Both the position numbers and the translations under genes were made by a program. From contig VAWU01000032.1 of the NCBI GenBank assembly GCA_005888325.1, positions 72,569 through 136,568 on the forward strand: a DNA stretch of 64,000 nucleotides, read 5' to 3'. Within the stretch, counting starts at the first letter, position 1. Every line of letters begins with the position of its first letter. The notes under the pieces were generated by a model, which searched no databases, was not told the origin of the DNA, and saw nothing but the letters and a program-made list of their open reading frames with translations. Of the stretch, positions 1-9,562 are shown in pieces. The stretch comes from Actinomycetota bacterium (GTDB lineage Bacteria; Actinomycetota; Acidimicrobiia; Acidimicrobiales; AC-14).

Positions 1-350
1 TGCTGGACGACGCTCTGGCGCGCCGCGGCGAGGGCCGACGCGTCGACCTTGAGGTTGCGTCGGGCGAGCTCGTCGCTCACCAGCCGGTAGAAGATCTCGC
101 GCGTCAGCACACGCGCGACGAAGGTCGGGTCGAAGGTGCCCTTGCCCGTGCCGCGCACCTTCACCGGGGGCTGGCCCTGCTCGAGCAGCTTCACGTAGTC
201 GCCGTTCTTGGTGATGGCGTCGAGCTCACCCTCGAGATCGCCCTGCGTGAGGCGCTCCTTGTTGACGGTGGCTGCATACGGCGCAACGGACCCGCACCCG
301 ACCATCACCACGACGGCGAGCGCGAGGAGAGAAGCGAAGAACTTGTTCAC
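1..350 (-). CDS. SurA-like peptidyl-prolyl isomerase lipoprotein, N-terminal part
   Basis: This is the first 116 residues of a secreted protein whose 3' end lies beyond the window. The N-terminus has a short basic stretch, a hydrophobic core (LLALAVVVMV) and a lipobox-like GCG, so it is probably a lipoprotein anchored outside the membrane. The following TVNKERLTQGDLEGELD resembles the start of SurA/PrsA-type chaperone domains, which act on exported proteins. The GTG start at 350 overlaps the mfd stop codon as GTGA, so the two genes are translationally coupled. A SurA-like gene directly after mfd is common in actinobacteria. The catalytic parvulin domain, if present, is outside the window, so isomerase activity cannot be judged. 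Confidence 0.7.
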   Translation of the reverse strand, partial: MNKFFASLLALAVVVMVGCGSVAPYAATVNKERLTQGDLEGELDAITKNGDYVKLLEQGQPPVKVRGTGKGTFDPTFVARVLTREIFYRLVSDELARRNLKVDASALAAARQSVVQ

Positions 351-3300
351 GGTGGCGTCGATGCTACTTGCTGGTCCACCAGTTGGCGCAGCAGGTCGAC
401 CAGAAAGGGCGCAGGGTCGGTGCCCGGGGGCAACGGCACGACGACCTGAGCGAGGTCCTCCTTGTAGACGGCCCCCTTGGCGAGGCGCGTCAGGCGCATC
501 GTCTGTGAGGTCTTCAGCGTCAGCGGCAGGATGCGGGCCACGTTCTTGGCGACCGACAGCTCACGCACGCCCGTCCGGGCACACTCGGCGCGCAGACGAG
601 CCACAGAGAGCAGCGCCTCGGCGGGCCCGGGGACGGGCCCGTAACGGTCGACCCACTCGGCGCGGATGTCGTCCACCTCCGCCTCCGTCGTAACCGCGGC
701 GAGGCGGCGGTAGGCCTCGAGCCGCAGCTCTTCGCGCGACACGTAGTCCTTGGGCAGGTTGGCATGGACCGGCAGGTCGAGCTTCACCTCCGCAGGCTCA
801 CGGGGCACCTCGCCCTTCAGCTCGGCCACCGCTTCGGTGACCATCTGCACGTAGAGGTCGTAGCCGACCGCCGCGATGTGGCCCGACTGGTCGGCGCCGA
901 GCAGATTGCCCGCGCCGCGGATCTCGAGGTCGCGCATCGCGATCTTGAAGCCCGACCCGAGCTCGGTGTGCTCGCCGATCGTCTTCAGCCGCTCGTAGGC
1001 CTCCTCGGACAGGGCGCGGTCCGGTGGAAAGAAGAGATAGGCGTAGGCGCGCTGACCGGCGCGTCCGACACGGCCGCGCAGCTGATGCAGCTGTCCGAGG
1101 CCCATCAGGTCGGCGCGATCGACGACGAGCGTATTCACGGTCGGCATGTCGATGCCCGACTCGATGATCGTCGTGCACACGAGCACGTCGTAGTCGCCCT
1201 CCCAGAAGTCGAGGACGACGCGCTCGAGCGTGCCCTCGTCCATCTGGCCGTGCGCGACGGCGACGCGCGCCTCGGGCACGAGATCGCGAAGTTGGCCGGC
1301 GACGCGATCGATGTCCAGCACCCGGTTGTGCACGAAGAAGACCTGCCCCTCGCGTAGCAGCTCGCGTCGGATGGACTCGGCCACCGCGCGTTCGTCGTAC
1401 TCACCCACATAGGTCAGGATGGGCTGACGCTCCGCGGGCGGCGTGTTGAGCAGGGTGAGGTCGCGGATGCCCGTGAGGCTCAACTCCAGCGTGCGCGGGA
1501 TCGGTGTGGCGGTCAGGGTGAGCACGTCGACGTCGGTCTTCAGCGCCTTCATCGCCTCCTTGTGGGTCACACCGAAGCGCTGCTCCTCGTCGACCACCAG
1601 GAGGCCGAGTCGCTTGAAGTGCACGTCGCCGCTCAGCAGGCGATGGGTGCCGATCACGACGTCGACCGTCCCGTCGCCCACCCCGTCGACCACCTTCTTC
1701 GCCTGGGCGGGCGTGAGAAAGCGTGAGAGCACCTCGACGCGCACGGGGTAGCCCGCGAAGCGGTCACCGAATGTGCCGTAGTGCTGTTGCGCGAGCAGGG
1801 TGGTGGGCACGAGCACGGCCACCTGCGTACCGTCCTGCACCGCCTTGAACGTGGCGCGGATGGCGACCTCGGTCTTGCCGAAGCCGACGTCGCCGCACAC
1901 GAGGCGGTCCATTGGCACCGGTTCCTCCATGTCGCTCTTGACGTCGACGATCGCCTTGAGCTGGTCCGGCGTCTCCTGGTAGACGAACCCGTCCTCCAAC
2001 TCGTGCTGCCAAGGCGAGTCCGCTGCGAACGCGTGACCGGGGGAGGTGATGCGGCGGCGGTACAGCAGCACCAGCTCTTGGGTCACCTCGCGCACCGCGG
2101 CTCGTACCCGGCTCTTGGTGCGCTGCCACTCGGAGCCGCCGAGGCGGTGCAGCGTCGGCGTCTCCCCGCCCGTGTAGTGACGCACGGCGTCGATCTGGTC
2201 GGAGGGCACATAGAGCTTGTCGCCGCCGCGGTACTCGAGCAGCAGGTAGTCGCGCTCCGCGCCGCTGATCGTGCGCTTCACCATCCCGCCGTACCGCGCG
2301 ACGCCGTGCTGATAGTGGACGACGTAGTCGCCCGGCTGCAGGTCCTCGAAGAACCCGGTGCCGTCCTGGCTGCGCCGGGGGCGGGGCGGGCGATGGGCCC
2401 GCCGGCGGCCGGTGACGTCGCTCTCCGACAGCACGGCCAGCTTGGCCGCGGGCAGCACGAACCCGCGCTCGAGGGCCTCGACGACGATGCTCCCGCCGGG
2501 AGGCAGGCGCTCGCCGCGCTCGACCAACGGGAGCGCCACGCCTTCGTCGGCGAGCAGCTGGGCGAGGCGACCGGCGGAGCCCTTGCCGTCCGCCGCGACG
2601 ACCACGCGGAAGCCGTCGGCCAGCAGCTCGCGGAGCTGTTTCGCCAGACGGGCACCGTCGCCCATCACCGGGTCCCATCCGCTTGCGGTGACGACTGCCG
2701 TGCCCGGGCCCTCCGGTGCGGTCGCGATCGTGCGGACGGGCGCATCGGTGTGCGTGAGCAGGCGGTCGAAGGGCAGGTGGAGGCGCGGCCAGTCGCCGTC
2801 GGGGCTCGCAGCCTTCGACGCGTGTGAGGTCGCGCCCCATGTCTGCGCGAGGGTCGCCGCCAGCGCGGCTTCTTCGTCGAGCAGCTCGGCCGCGCGATCA
2901 CGCATGCGGCGCGGCTCCACCAATGCGACCTCGGCGTCGCGCCCCACCAGGTCGAACAGCACGTGCTCACCCTCGGTGAGCCATGGCAGCCACGACTCCA
3001 TGCCCTCGAACGTGGCGCCCTCGGCCAGCCGCTCCCACTGCTCACGGCCCCACGGCTCGGCTCCGACAAGCCGCGCCGCCCGGTCGCGCACCTCGTCGGT
3101 GGACAGCAGCTCGCGGCACGGGAACAGCTCGATCCGTTCGACGTCGACCGTCGAGCGCTGATCGGTGACCGAGAACTCGTTCAGGCGGTCGACCTCGTCG
3201 TCCCACAGGTCGATGCGGACCGGCGCGGTGGCGGTGGACGGGAAGACGTCGACGATGGAGCCGCGCACCGCCACCTCGCCCCGGTGCTCCACCTGGTACT

Positions 3301-3784
3301 CGCGGCGGTAGCCGGCGGCGACCAGGACCGCCGCGAGCTCGGCCGGGTCGACGCCGCGCGCGCCGGGCTCGAGCACGACGGGCTCCACGTCCTCGACGTG
3401 CGGGCCCAGGCGCTGCACGAGGGCCCGCACGGGCGCCACGAGCAGCCGGGGCATGCGCGCCGGGTCACGCAGGCGCCACATCACGCGCAGGCGACGTCCC
3501 ATCGTCTCGACGCTGGGGCTGACCCGCTCGAACGGGAGCGTCTCCCACGCGGGGAAGATGTCGACCTCGTCGGGGCCCAGGTAGGCACGCAGGTCGTGGG
3601 CGAGGCGCTCCGCGTCGGTGGTGGTCGGCACGGCCACGACGAGCGGGTGGTGGCCCGTCGCGCCCGAGAGCCCGGCGAGCACGAAGGCGCGCGCCGCCTC
3701 GGGGACCGCCAGCACCCGGGCACCGACGGCGGGCCCGGGCAGCTCGTCGGTGCGCAAGAGCTCGGGCAGGGACCGCAGGGGCAT
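347..3784 (-). CDS. mfd: Transcription-repair coupling factor Mfd
   Basis: Mfd removes RNA polymerase stalled at DNA lesions and recruits UvrA for nucleotide excision repair. The 1145-residue length matches the family. The N-terminal UvrB-like module is followed by the RNA polymerase interaction domain ([21 protein letters not shown], residues about 480-500). Next come two RecA-like translocase lobes with Walker [12 protein letters not shown], the DEEQ box [10 protein letters not shown] and TATPIPRTL, and then the TRCF C-terminal domain. The ATG at 3784 is the first start upstream of the conserved N-terminal region. The gene faces away from the M50 protease gene and is coupled to the downstream SurA-like gene. 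Confidence 0.97.
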   Translation of the reverse strand: MPLRSLPELLRTDELPGPAVGARVLAVPEAARAFVLAGLSGATGHHPLVVAVPTTTDAERLAHDLRAYLGPDEVDIFPAWETLPFERVSPSVETMGRRLRVMWRLRDPARMPRLLVAPVRALVQRLGPHVEDVEPVVLEPGARGVDPAELAAVLVAAGYRREYQVEHRGEVAVRGSIVDVFPSTATAPVRIDLWDDEVDRLNEFSVTDQRSTVDVERIELFPCRELLSTDEVRDRAARLVGAEPWGREQWERLAEGATFEGMESWLPWLTEGEHVLFDLVGRDAEVALVEPRRMRDRAAELLDEEAALAATLAQTWGATSHASKAASPDGDWPRLHLPFDRLLTHTDAPVRTIATAPEGPGTAVVTASGWDPVMGDGARLAKQLRELLADGFRVVVAADGKGSAGRLAQLLADEGVALPLVERGERLPPGGSIVVEALERGFVLPAAKLAVLSESDVTGRRRAHRPPRPRRSQDGTGFFEDLQPGDYVVHYQHGVARYGGMVKRTISGAERDYLLLEYRGGDKLYVPSDQIDAVRHYTGGETPTLHRLGGSEWQRTKSRVRAAVREVTQELVLLYRRRITSPGHAFAADSPWQHELEDGFVYQETPDQLKAIVDVKSDMEEPVPMDRLVCGDVGFGKTEVAIRATFKAVQDGTQVAVLVPTTLLAQQHYGTFGDRFAGYPVRVEVLSRFLTPAQAKKVVDGVGDGTVDVVIGTHRLLSGDVHFKRLGLLVVDEEQRFGVTHKEAMKALKTDVDVLTLTATPIPRTLELSLTGIRDLTLLNTPPAERQPILTYVGEYDERAVAESIRRELLREGQVFFVHNRVLDIDRVAGQLRDLVPEARVAVAHGQMDEGTLERVVLDFWEGDYDVLVCTTIIESGIDMPTVNTLVVDRADLMGLGQLHQLRGRVGRAGQRAYAYLFFPPDRALSEEAYERLKTIGEHTELGSGFKIAMRDLEIRGAGNLLGADQSGHIAAVGYDLYVQMVTEAVAELKGEVPREPAEVKLDLPVHANLPKDYVSREELRLEAYRRLAAVTTEAEVDDIRAEWVDRYGPVPGPAEALLSVARLRAECARTGVRELSVAKNVARILPLTLKTSQTMRLTRLAKGAVYKEDLAQVVVPLPPGTDPAPFLVDLLRQLVDQQVASTPP

Positions 3785-3872
3785 CGCACCGAGGCTAGGC
3801 GCCTGCCCTCCCTACCCCGGTGCGCCGCCCTCCCCGCTCAGGTCGCCGGGGCGGACCGTCGATCAGTACCCG

Positions 3873-5129
3873 GTGACGACGTGCAGCGTCTGCGGCGACG
3901 CCTCGGAGCTGGACTACGGCTACACGACCGTGAAGTCGGGGACGGGACGCGTCACGCGCTGCCTCACCTGCTGGAAGCGCCGCCGCGAGCGCCGTGAGCT
4001 CGCCACCGTCATGCTGCCCTTCGCCGCGATCGTGACGCTGTCGGTGCTGAGCGGGCGATGGCAGACCGCCCTGCCGACGATGCGCATCTACCCCGTGCTC
4101 GTGGCCGTGCTGTGGGCACACGAGCTCGGGCACGCGACCGTCGGACGGGCCCTCGGTCTCCGTGTCTTCGAGGTGGTGCTCGGAAGCGGGCCGCGGTTGG
4201 TGCGGGCGCGCGCCGGCCGCACCGACATCGAGGCCCGGCTGTTCCCCTTCGGCGGCCACACGGTGATGGTGTCGCCCCGTCCCGCGCCCGTGCGCCTCGC
4301 CCTCGGCATCGCAGCCGGGCCCTTCGCCAACCTCGCGGTCGCAGCCGTGACCCTGCTCGTGTGGCCGCGCTCGGGACCGTGGGTGGCGCCGCTCGTCATC
4401 GCCAACATCATCGTCCTCATCGGAAACCTCTGGCCCGTGCAGGTGGCCACCCCGCTGGGGCCCGTGCGCAGCGACGGCTCGGCCCTTGCCACGCTGATCC
4501 GCTCGCCGCGCCAACACCTCGACGACGCGGATGCGCTGCTCCGCGCGGCCGAGTCGCGCGCCGCGTGGGTGCGAGGGGAGGCGGACGCCGCGGTCGCGTG
4601 GGCCGAGGCCGGTCTCGCCGCCCACCCCGACCACCGCCCGCTGCGTCACTTCCTCACCGCCGCTCTCATCCGTGCGGGTGACATCGACGCGGCCCGCGAC
4701 GAGCTGCGCGCGCAGCTGGCGCGTGACGACGTCGAGTCGCCCGAACGCGCCATGGACCTGAGCAACCTGGCGTGGGCCGACCTCATGAGCGGTGACCCCG
4801 CGTTGCTCGACGAGGCCCTTGTCGCGTCGGAGGAAGCCGAGCGCAGGCTCGCGTGGCACCCGGCGGTGAAGAGCACGCGCGGCTATGCGCTGATCGAGAG
4901 CGGCCGGGTGGAAGAAGGCCTCGCGCGCGTCCACCGCGCCTACGAGGCCCACACCGACCGCCGCGACCGTGCGACGTCGGCATGCATCGCGTCCATCGGC
5001 GCCATGCGCCGCGGCGACGTCGCCGAGGCACGCTCGATGCTCGTTACGGCGCGGCGTCTCGACCCCGCGTGCGATCTGCTCGAACGAGCGGCCGCCGAGG
5101 TCGAGACGGCTAACGCTCGCGTCGGTTGA
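3873..5129 (+). CDS. M50-family site-2-protease-like metalloprotease with TPR-like C-terminus
   Basis: A polytopic membrane protein of about 418 residues. Near the N-terminus are two CxxC pairs (CSVC, CLTC) that look like a zinc ribbon. The zinc protease motif HELGH sits in a membrane segment (VLVAVLWAHELGHATVG) and a later NLWPV...SDG region fits the third metal ligand of M50 proteases, which cut substrates inside the membrane. The C-terminal 200 residues form helical pairs rich in Ala and Leu that resemble tetratricopeptide repeats. The open frame runs upstream into mfd on the other strand. I place the start at GTG 3873, just before the first CxxC. The 3' end overlaps the convergent pth gene by 20 bp. 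The substrate is unknown. Confidence 0.8.
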   Translation: MTTCSVCGDASELDYGYTTVKSGTGRVTRCLTCWKRRRERRELATVMLPFAAIVTLSVLSGRWQTALPTMRIYPVLVAVLWAHELGHATVGRALGLRVFEVVLGSGPRLVRARAGRTDIEARLFPFGGHTVMVSPRPAPVRLALGIAAGPFANLAVAAVTLLVWPRSGPWVAPLVIANIIVLIGNLWPVQVATPLGPVRSDGSALATLIRSPRQHLDDADALLRAAESRAAWVRGEADAAVAWAEAGLAAHPDHRPLRHFLTAALIRAGDIDAARDELRAQLARDDVESPERAMDLSNLAWADLMSGDPALLDEALVASEEAERRLAWHPAVKSTRGYALIESGRVEEGLARVHRAYEAHTDRRDRATSACIASIGAMRRGDVAEARSMLVTARRLDPACDLLERAAAEVETANARVG

Positions 5130-5712
5130 AGCGATTCATGGCGGCTTCGGGCCCCTCGGCCAGGATCGCCTCGACCGCATCCGCAGCCTCCTCCACGACC
5201 ACGTCGAGCTCCGTGCGCTCCGCCTTGCCCGGTCGCTTCAGCACGTGCTCGGCACCCTCCATGCGTCCCGGTGGCTTGCCCACGCCGATGCGGACCCGCA
5301 GGAAGTCGGTCGAGTGGAGATGGGCCCTGATCGAAGCCAGGCCCTTGTTCCCGGCCAGCCCCCCGCCCTGCTTCACCTGCATCCGTCCCACCGGCAGGTC
5401 GAGCTCGTCGTGGACGACGACGAGGCGGGCCATGTCGTCGACGCCGTGCCGCCGCACGAGCGGGGCGACGGCGAGCCCCGAGTCGTTGTAGTAGGTCTGC
5501 GGGAACGCGAGCGCCAGTAGGCGGCCGCCGACGCGCACCTCGGCAACCAGCGCGCGCTCCTTCCCCCGCTTCAGCCGGCCTCCATGGCGCGCGGCTAGGC
5601 GCCCGACGACGTCGGCTCCCACGTTGTGGCGGTGGCCTTCGTAGTCCGCACCGGGGTTGCCGAGGCCGACCGCGAGGAGATCGGCCGGCGTGCCGGTGCG
5701 CGACCGGAGCAG
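5110..5712 (-). CDS. pth: Peptidyl-tRNA hydrolase, probable CTG start
   Basis: Pth cleaves peptidyl-tRNA released by stalled ribosomes. The essential motifs are present: VGLGNPG, HRHNVG with the catalytic His, and HDELDLP with the catalytic Asp. Starting at the first ordinary start codon (GTG 5622) would delete VGLGNPG and the catalytic His. Reading upstream from that motif there is no ATG, GTG or TTG before the in-frame TAA at 5718. There is a CTG at 5712 preceded by GAGGG with a 7-base spacer, giving a normal 200-residue enzyme. The start lies 3 bases after the rplY stop, so translation is probably coupled to rplY, a common actinobacterial pair. The start codon is inferred from family alignment. 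Confidence 0.9.
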   Translation of the reverse strand: MLRSRTGTPADLLAVGLGNPGADYEGHRHNVGADVVGRLAARHGGRLKRGKERALVAEVRVGGRLLALAFPQTYYNDSGLAVAPLVRRHGVDDMARLVVVHDELDLPVGRMQVKQGGGLAGNKGLASIRAHLHSTDFLRVRIGVGKPPGRMEGAEHVLKRPGKAERTELDVVVEEAADAVEAILAEGPEAAMNRFNRRER

Positions 5713-5715
5713 CGC

Positions 5716-6414
5716 TTAGCCCTCGCTGCCGCTCTCGGCCTTTTCGCCCTCGGCGGACTCGCCGGTCGCGCCGGCCTCGCCCTCGGCGGGCGCGGCACCC
5801 TCGGCGCCCTCCTCGAGTTCCGCCTCCTCGCCCTCCGGCACCTCGGGCACCTCTTCCACCCGCGGCGGCTGACCCACGGCGACGGGCTCGTCGGGCCCCT
5901 GCTCGGTCTCGACGCCGGCCGGCAGGCGCAGGTCGGCCACCCGGATGGTGTCGCCGATCCTGAGGTTGCTCACGTCGACCTCGATGTTGCCGGGGATGTC
6001 CGCGGGCTTGGCCCGGATGGTGAGGGTGAAGAGCGGCTGGTCGACGATGCCGTCCTCGTTGAGGACCTCGGTCGCCTCGCCCACCAGGTGCACCGGTATC
6101 TCCGCGGTCACGACCTCGTCGCGTCGCACGATCACGAAGTCGACGTGCGACACGTTGCCGCGCACGGGATGGCGCTGGAGGTGGCGCGCCATCGCGAGGT
6201 GCTTGGTGCCGTCGACGTCGAGGTTGATGAGCGCGTTGAGCCCGGACTCTCCCGTGAGCGCGGTGCGCAGCTGGCGACCGTCGACCGCCAACGGAACGGG
6301 ATCGATGCCGTGGCCGTAGAGCACGGCGGGGACCTGGCCCAGCGAGCGCAGGCGCCGCGCCGGGCGGCTGCCGAGCGCGCGGCTCGAATCGGCGAGGAGG
6401 GTGACTTCTTCCAT
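5716..6414 (-). CDS. rplY: 50S ribosomal protein bL25 (CTC type)
   Basis: This 5S rRNA-binding protein of the large subunit has the long CTC form: an N-terminal L25 beta-barrel (residues 1-95, with LRSLGQVPAVLYGHG), then the TL5-type C-terminal domain (about 100-185). It ends in a Glu/Ala-rich acidic tail (about 190-232) typical of actinobacterial members. It starts at ATG 6414 in the run prs, rplY, pth and is coupled to pth. Its length of 232 residues is normal for the long form. Confidence 0.95.
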   Translation of the reverse strand: MEEVTLLADSSRALGSRPARRLRSLGQVPAVLYGHGIDPVPLAVDGRQLRTALTGESGLNALINLDVDGTKHLAMARHLQRHPVRGNVSHVDFVIVRRDEVVTAEIPVHLVGEATEVLNEDGIVDQPLFTLTIRAKPADIPGNIEVDVSNLRIGDTIRVADLRLPAGVETEQGPDEPVAVGQPPRVEEVPEVPEGEEAELEEGAEGAAPAEGEAGATGESAEGEKAESGSEG

Positions 6415-6446
6415 GAGCGCCGCAGTCTAGGGCACGAATTCGGGTG

Positions 6447-7418
6447 CTAGGACTGGTTCTCGCCGCCGAAGATCTCCGACACCGACGTGTCCTCGAAGAC
6501 CGCGTCGACGGCGTCCGCGATGATCTTTGCCACCGAGAGCACCTCGATCTTGTCGATCTGCTTCTCGGGCGGCAGCGGCAACGTGTTGGTGATCACCACC
6601 CGCTCGATCGGCGAGTTCTTCAGACGGTCGGTGGCGGGGTCGGAGAGCACGCCGTGCGTGGCCATGGCCCACACGCACGTCGCGCCCCGCTCGGTGAGGA
6701 TCTCGGCGGCCGCGCACAGCGTCGAGGCGGTGTCGATCATGTCGTCGACGATCACGCAGTGCCGCCCGTCGACGTCGCCGATGACCTCGCGCGCCTCCAC
6801 GACGTTGTGCACGTCCTTGCGACGGCGCTTGTAGACGAAGGCGAGGTCGGCGTCGAGGTGCTGGCTGAAGCGCTCGGCCACGTTGATCCGGCCTGCGTCG
6901 GGCGAGACGATGGTGAGGTCGCCGTCGACCTCGCGGTGCAGGTAGTCGACCAGCACCGGCATGGCCGTCAGGTGATCGACGGGCCCGTCGAAGAAGCCCT
7001 GGATCTGGCCCGAGTGCAGGTCGACGCTGACGATGCGGTTGGCGCCCGCGGTGCGCAGCATGTCGGCGACGAGCTTGGCCGTGATCGGCTCTCGACCCGA
7101 CGCTTTGCGGTCCTGGCGGGCGTAGCCGTAGAAGGGACACACGGCGGTGATGCGCTTCGCGGATGCCCGCTTGGCCGCGTCGATCATGATGAGCTGCTCC
7201 ATGACCGCCTCGTTGACCGGGCGCGAGTGCGTCTGGAGGATGAAGACGTCGGATCCGCGGATCGACTCGCCGAAGCGGCAATGCAGCTCGCCGTTGGCGA
7301 ACTGCGAGAGGTTGGCCTCGCCGAGCGTCACGTCGAGGTGGGCGGCGATCTCCTCGGCGAGCGGTGTATGCGACCGGCCCGAGAACAGCTGCAGGCGCTT
7401 CTTGGTGACGAGCTCCAT
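6447..7418 (-). CDS. prs: Ribose-phosphate pyrophosphokinase (PRPP synthase)
   Basis: The enzyme makes phosphoribosyl pyrophosphate from ribose 5-phosphate and ATP for nucleotide, His and Trp synthesis. At 323 residues it matches the family. The N-terminus KRLQLFSGRSHTPLAEEIA, the flexible loop region VSPDAGRINVAERF and the PRPP-binding loop VIVDDMIDTASTL are all present. The frame is open further upstream, but ATG 7418 is preceded by a GGAGGG ribosome-binding site and starts at the expected family position. It lies 16 bases after glmU, whose UDP-GlcNAc product is the usual partner in this actinobacterial glmU-prs pair. Confidence 0.96.
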   Translation of the reverse strand: MELVTKKRLQLFSGRSHTPLAEEIAAHLDVTLGEANLSQFANGELHCRFGESIRGSDVFILQTHSRPVNEAVMEQLIMIDAAKRASAKRITAVCPFYGYARQDRKASGREPITAKLVADMLRTAGANRIVSVDLHSGQIQGFFDGPVDHLTAMPVLVDYLHREVDGDLTIVSPDAGRINVAERFSQHLDADLAFVYKRRRKDVHNVVEAREVIGDVDGRHCVIVDDMIDTASTLCAAAEILTERGATCVWAMATHGVLSDPATDRLKNSPIERVVITNTLPLPPEKQIDKIEVLSVAKIIADAVDAVFEDTSVSEIFGGENQS

Positions 7419-7434
7419 GGTCGCCTCCCTCCCC

Positions 7435-8523
7435 TTAGTCGTCGCCGGCAGTTGCATTGTAGAACGGACCCGTACGTGCCCCCGGAGCGATTTGGCAGCC
7501 TGGTTCCAGGACGGCGAACGGACCGACCACCGCGTCGTCACCGATCTCCGCGTCATGGCCCACCGAATGGCTCACCACCGCGTTGCGACCGACCATGCAG
7601 TCGACCAGCCGCACGTCGGGCCCGATGCGGGCTCCCGCTCCGACCACCGTGCGCCCGTGCAGCATCGTGCCCGGGAACAGAGTCACGTCGGCCTGCAGCT
7701 CCACCGTGGCGTCGACGTAGGTGCGATCGGGGTCGAGCATGGTCACGCCCTGCCTCATCCATCGCTCGTTGGTGCGGCGCCGCAGCTCGGCCTCCGCCGC
7801 GGCCAGCTGCACCCGGTCGTTCACACCGGTGATCTCACCGGGGTCGTCGGCCACGACCGACGACACCTCGTAACCCGCGTCGTGCAGGACCTCGACGACG
7901 TCGGTGAGGTAGTACTCGCCCTGGTTGTTGTCGGGGCTCAGGCGCCGGAGCGCGGGCGCGAGCACGCTGCGGCGGAAGCAGTAGATCGACGTGTTGACCT
8001 CGTCGACCGCGAGCTCGCTCGGGGTTGCGTCGCCCTGCTCGACCACCCGCACCACCCGGTCGTCACGACCTCGGATCACGCGGCCGTAGCCCGTTGCGTC
8101 GTCGGGACGCGCAGTGAGCAGCGTGGCCGCGGCATCGCTCTCGCGGTGCGCCTGCACCAGGCGGGCGAGAGGCGTGTCGCCGGGAAGCACCATGACGTCG
8201 CCGTCGTCGAACGTGTCGTCCTCGGGCAGGGCGGTCATGGCGATGCCGGCTGCGTCGCCCGTCCCCCGCTGCCGGTGTTGTTCGACGAACTCGATGGGGA
8301 GACCCGGCGGGCCCTGCTCGAGCAGCGTCTTGGTGATGCGCTCGGCGGCGTGACCGACGACGACGACGGTGCGATCGATCGGCAGCTCGGACAGCGCGTC
8401 GAGGATGTGCAGCAACATGGCCCGACCACAGAGCACGTGCAGGGGCTTCGGCCGCTCCGACCTCATCCGAGTGCCCTCGCCCGCCGCCATGAGCACCACC
8501 CACAACGGCCGTCTCGCGCTCAT
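7435..8523 (-). CDS. glmU: GlmU-type UDP-GlcNAc pyrophosphorylase, C-terminally truncated
   Basis: The N-terminal uridyltransferase domain is complete: AAGEGTRMRSERPKPLH carries the nucleotide-binding loop, and GTGDAAG, PGDTPL and GYGRVIR are present. Normal bifunctional GlmU is about 450-480 residues and its C-terminal left-handed beta helix acetylates glucosamine-1-phosphate. Here the protein stops at 362, after only a few helix coils (ending TGPFYNATAGDD). The region that should hold the acetyltransferase catalytic His, Tyr and Lys is missing. The stop is followed 16 bases later by the prs start, so there is no room for a displaced fragment. It is therefore predicted to be a monofunctional uridyltransferase, with acetylation done elsewhere. 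Confidence 0.9.
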   Translation of the reverse strand: MSARRPLWVVLMAAGEGTRMRSERPKPLHVLCGRAMLLHILDALSELPIDRTVVVVGHAAERITKTLLEQGPPGLPIEFVEQHRQRGTGDAAGIAMTALPEDDTFDDGDVMVLPGDTPLARLVQAHRESDAAATLLTARPDDATGYGRVIRGRDDRVVRVVEQGDATPSELAVDEVNTSIYCFRRSVLAPALRRLSPDNNQGEYYLTDVVEVLHDAGYEVSSVVADDPGEITGVNDRVQLAAAEAELRRRTNERWMRQGVTMLDPDRTYVDATVELQADVTLFPGTMLHGRTVVGAGARIGPDVRLVDCMVGRNAVVSHSVGHDAEIGDDAVVGPFAVLEPGCQIAPGARTGPFYNATAGDD

Positions 8524-8613
8524 GACTCTGTTCTACTGCGCGAATCGCCCCACCAGTGAGATGTCCGGGCGCTCCGCCTCAAGCGACCGCCGTGGCAAGT
8601 CGATAGAGCCGCC

Positions 8614-9003
8614 ATGGGTGATCAGCCGCTTCGAGCCGTCCTCTGTGACGACGACGCCACCGTTCGCCACGTGGTGCGTGGCGTCGTCGAGGACTGTGGT
8701 TTCGAGGTGGTGGGAGAGGCCGCCCTGGCGCTGGAGGCTCTCGTGCTGGCGGAGATGACCAAGGCGCACGTGCTCGTGCTGGACCTCTCGCTCAAGGGCG
8801 TGAGCGGTACTGACGTGATCCCCGCAGTCAGGACGGCCGCACCCGGCACCCAGATCGTCGTCTACACCGCGTTCGACACGCTCGCCCGACTGGCCGAGGA
8901 GGAGGGGGTCGCGGACGTGGTGCGGAAGGACGAGCCCGAGAAGCTCGAGGCCGCGCTCCGTCGCGTTGCCGCAGAGCACGGGCATTTCGTCACGCACCCC
9001 TGA
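8614..9003 (+). CDS. Stand-alone response-regulator receiver protein
   Basis: A 129-residue single-domain receiver (CheY-like). The acidic cluster CDDD (12-14), the phospho-acceptor Asp57 in VLDLSL, Thr85 in VVYTA and Lys105 in VRKDEP are all in place, so it should be phosphorylatable. There is no output domain. It stands alone on the plus strand, divergent from glmU. The nearest kinase is the hybrid histidine kinase at 10173-11831, a plausible but unproven partner. Confidence 0.85.
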   Translation: MGDQPLRAVLCDDDATVRHVVRGVVEDCGFEVVGEAALALEALVLAEMTKAHVLVLDLSLKGVSGTDVIPAVRTAAPGTQIVVYTAFDTLARLAEEEGVADVVRKDEPEKLEAALRRVAAEHGHFVTHP

Positions 9004-9047
9004 GCTGTCGCCCGCCGACCACGTGCCGGCGCCACCGAGTCGTTACC

Positions 9048-9233
9048 ATGACACGGATGTCAGTGAAGAGCGTCTGCGAAGGGTGTGCCGAGGAGGTCGA
9101 CCCGGCCGACCCAAGCCTGGTTCGGGCGGGGCTGTCGCGCGACGCGGCCCCGGATCCGGTCGACGACGAGCCCGATGTGCTGTTCCACGCACACTGCTTT
9201 CCGACCGACAACCCGGTGTGGGTCCGCCGTTAG
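9048..9233 (+). CDS. Small cysteine-containing hypothetical protein
   Basis: A 61-residue protein with a CEGC pair near the start and HAHCF near the end, together resembling a four-ligand zinc site. The stretch between them is acidic and Pro-rich. The start could be ATG 9048 or ATG 9057; neither has a strong ribosome-binding site. It follows the receiver gene by 44 bases and may be co-transcribed with it. I do not recognise the family, and the zinc idea rests only on ligand spacing. Confidence 0.5.
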   Translation: MTRMSVKSVCEGCAEEVDPADPSLVRAGLSRDAAPDPVDDEPDVLFHAHCFPTDNPVWVRR

Positions 9234-9461
9234 CTCCAGCCGCCAGCTCCAAGGTGACCGGTCGCGTTGCGGCGAGCACTCCGAGCGAAGGGGTCGTCCG
9301 ACCCATTGCTCGCCTGCCCCGACCACTGGATGCTGAGCAGGCAGTCCTCGCGGGCGGAGTGGGGGCGCTGCAGAAGGGGTGGCGGTCCGGGTCGGCGGGC
9401 GGGAGGGGGGTTCCTCTTGCGACCCGGACCACCTGCCCCGACCTGATCGCCGTCGCCGACG

Positions 9462-9503
9462 TATCCACAGCGTCCACAGCGATATCCCCAGGGCGCTCCA
9501 CAG
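9462..9503. repeat. Cluster of four TCCACAG-like heptamers in a gene-poor stretch
   Basis: The 329-base gap between 9234 and 9562 has no convincing gene. Near its right end lie TATCCACAG (9462), GTCCACAG (9472), TATCCCCAG (9483) and CTCCACAG (9496), all in one orientation and about one helical turn apart. They resemble the DnaA box consensus TTATCCACA. No dnaA, dnaN or other replication gene is near, so an origin is unlikely. They could be an operator for the downstream gene at 9563. The remainder of the gap shows only GC-rich sequence. Confidence 0.4.
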
Positions 9504-9562
9504 AGGCCGGGCGCTAGCTTCTCCTCGGCGGGACAGGACGCGAGGGTGGACGGGGAGGAAAC

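Noticed and set aside
6444-7832. 462-residue plus-strand open frame
   Set aside because: It is antisense to prs and glmU and shows no motif.
9462-9503. Chromosomal origin suggested by DnaA-box-like sites
   Set aside because: No dnaA, dnaN, gyr or parAB genes and no AT-rich unwinding region are near.
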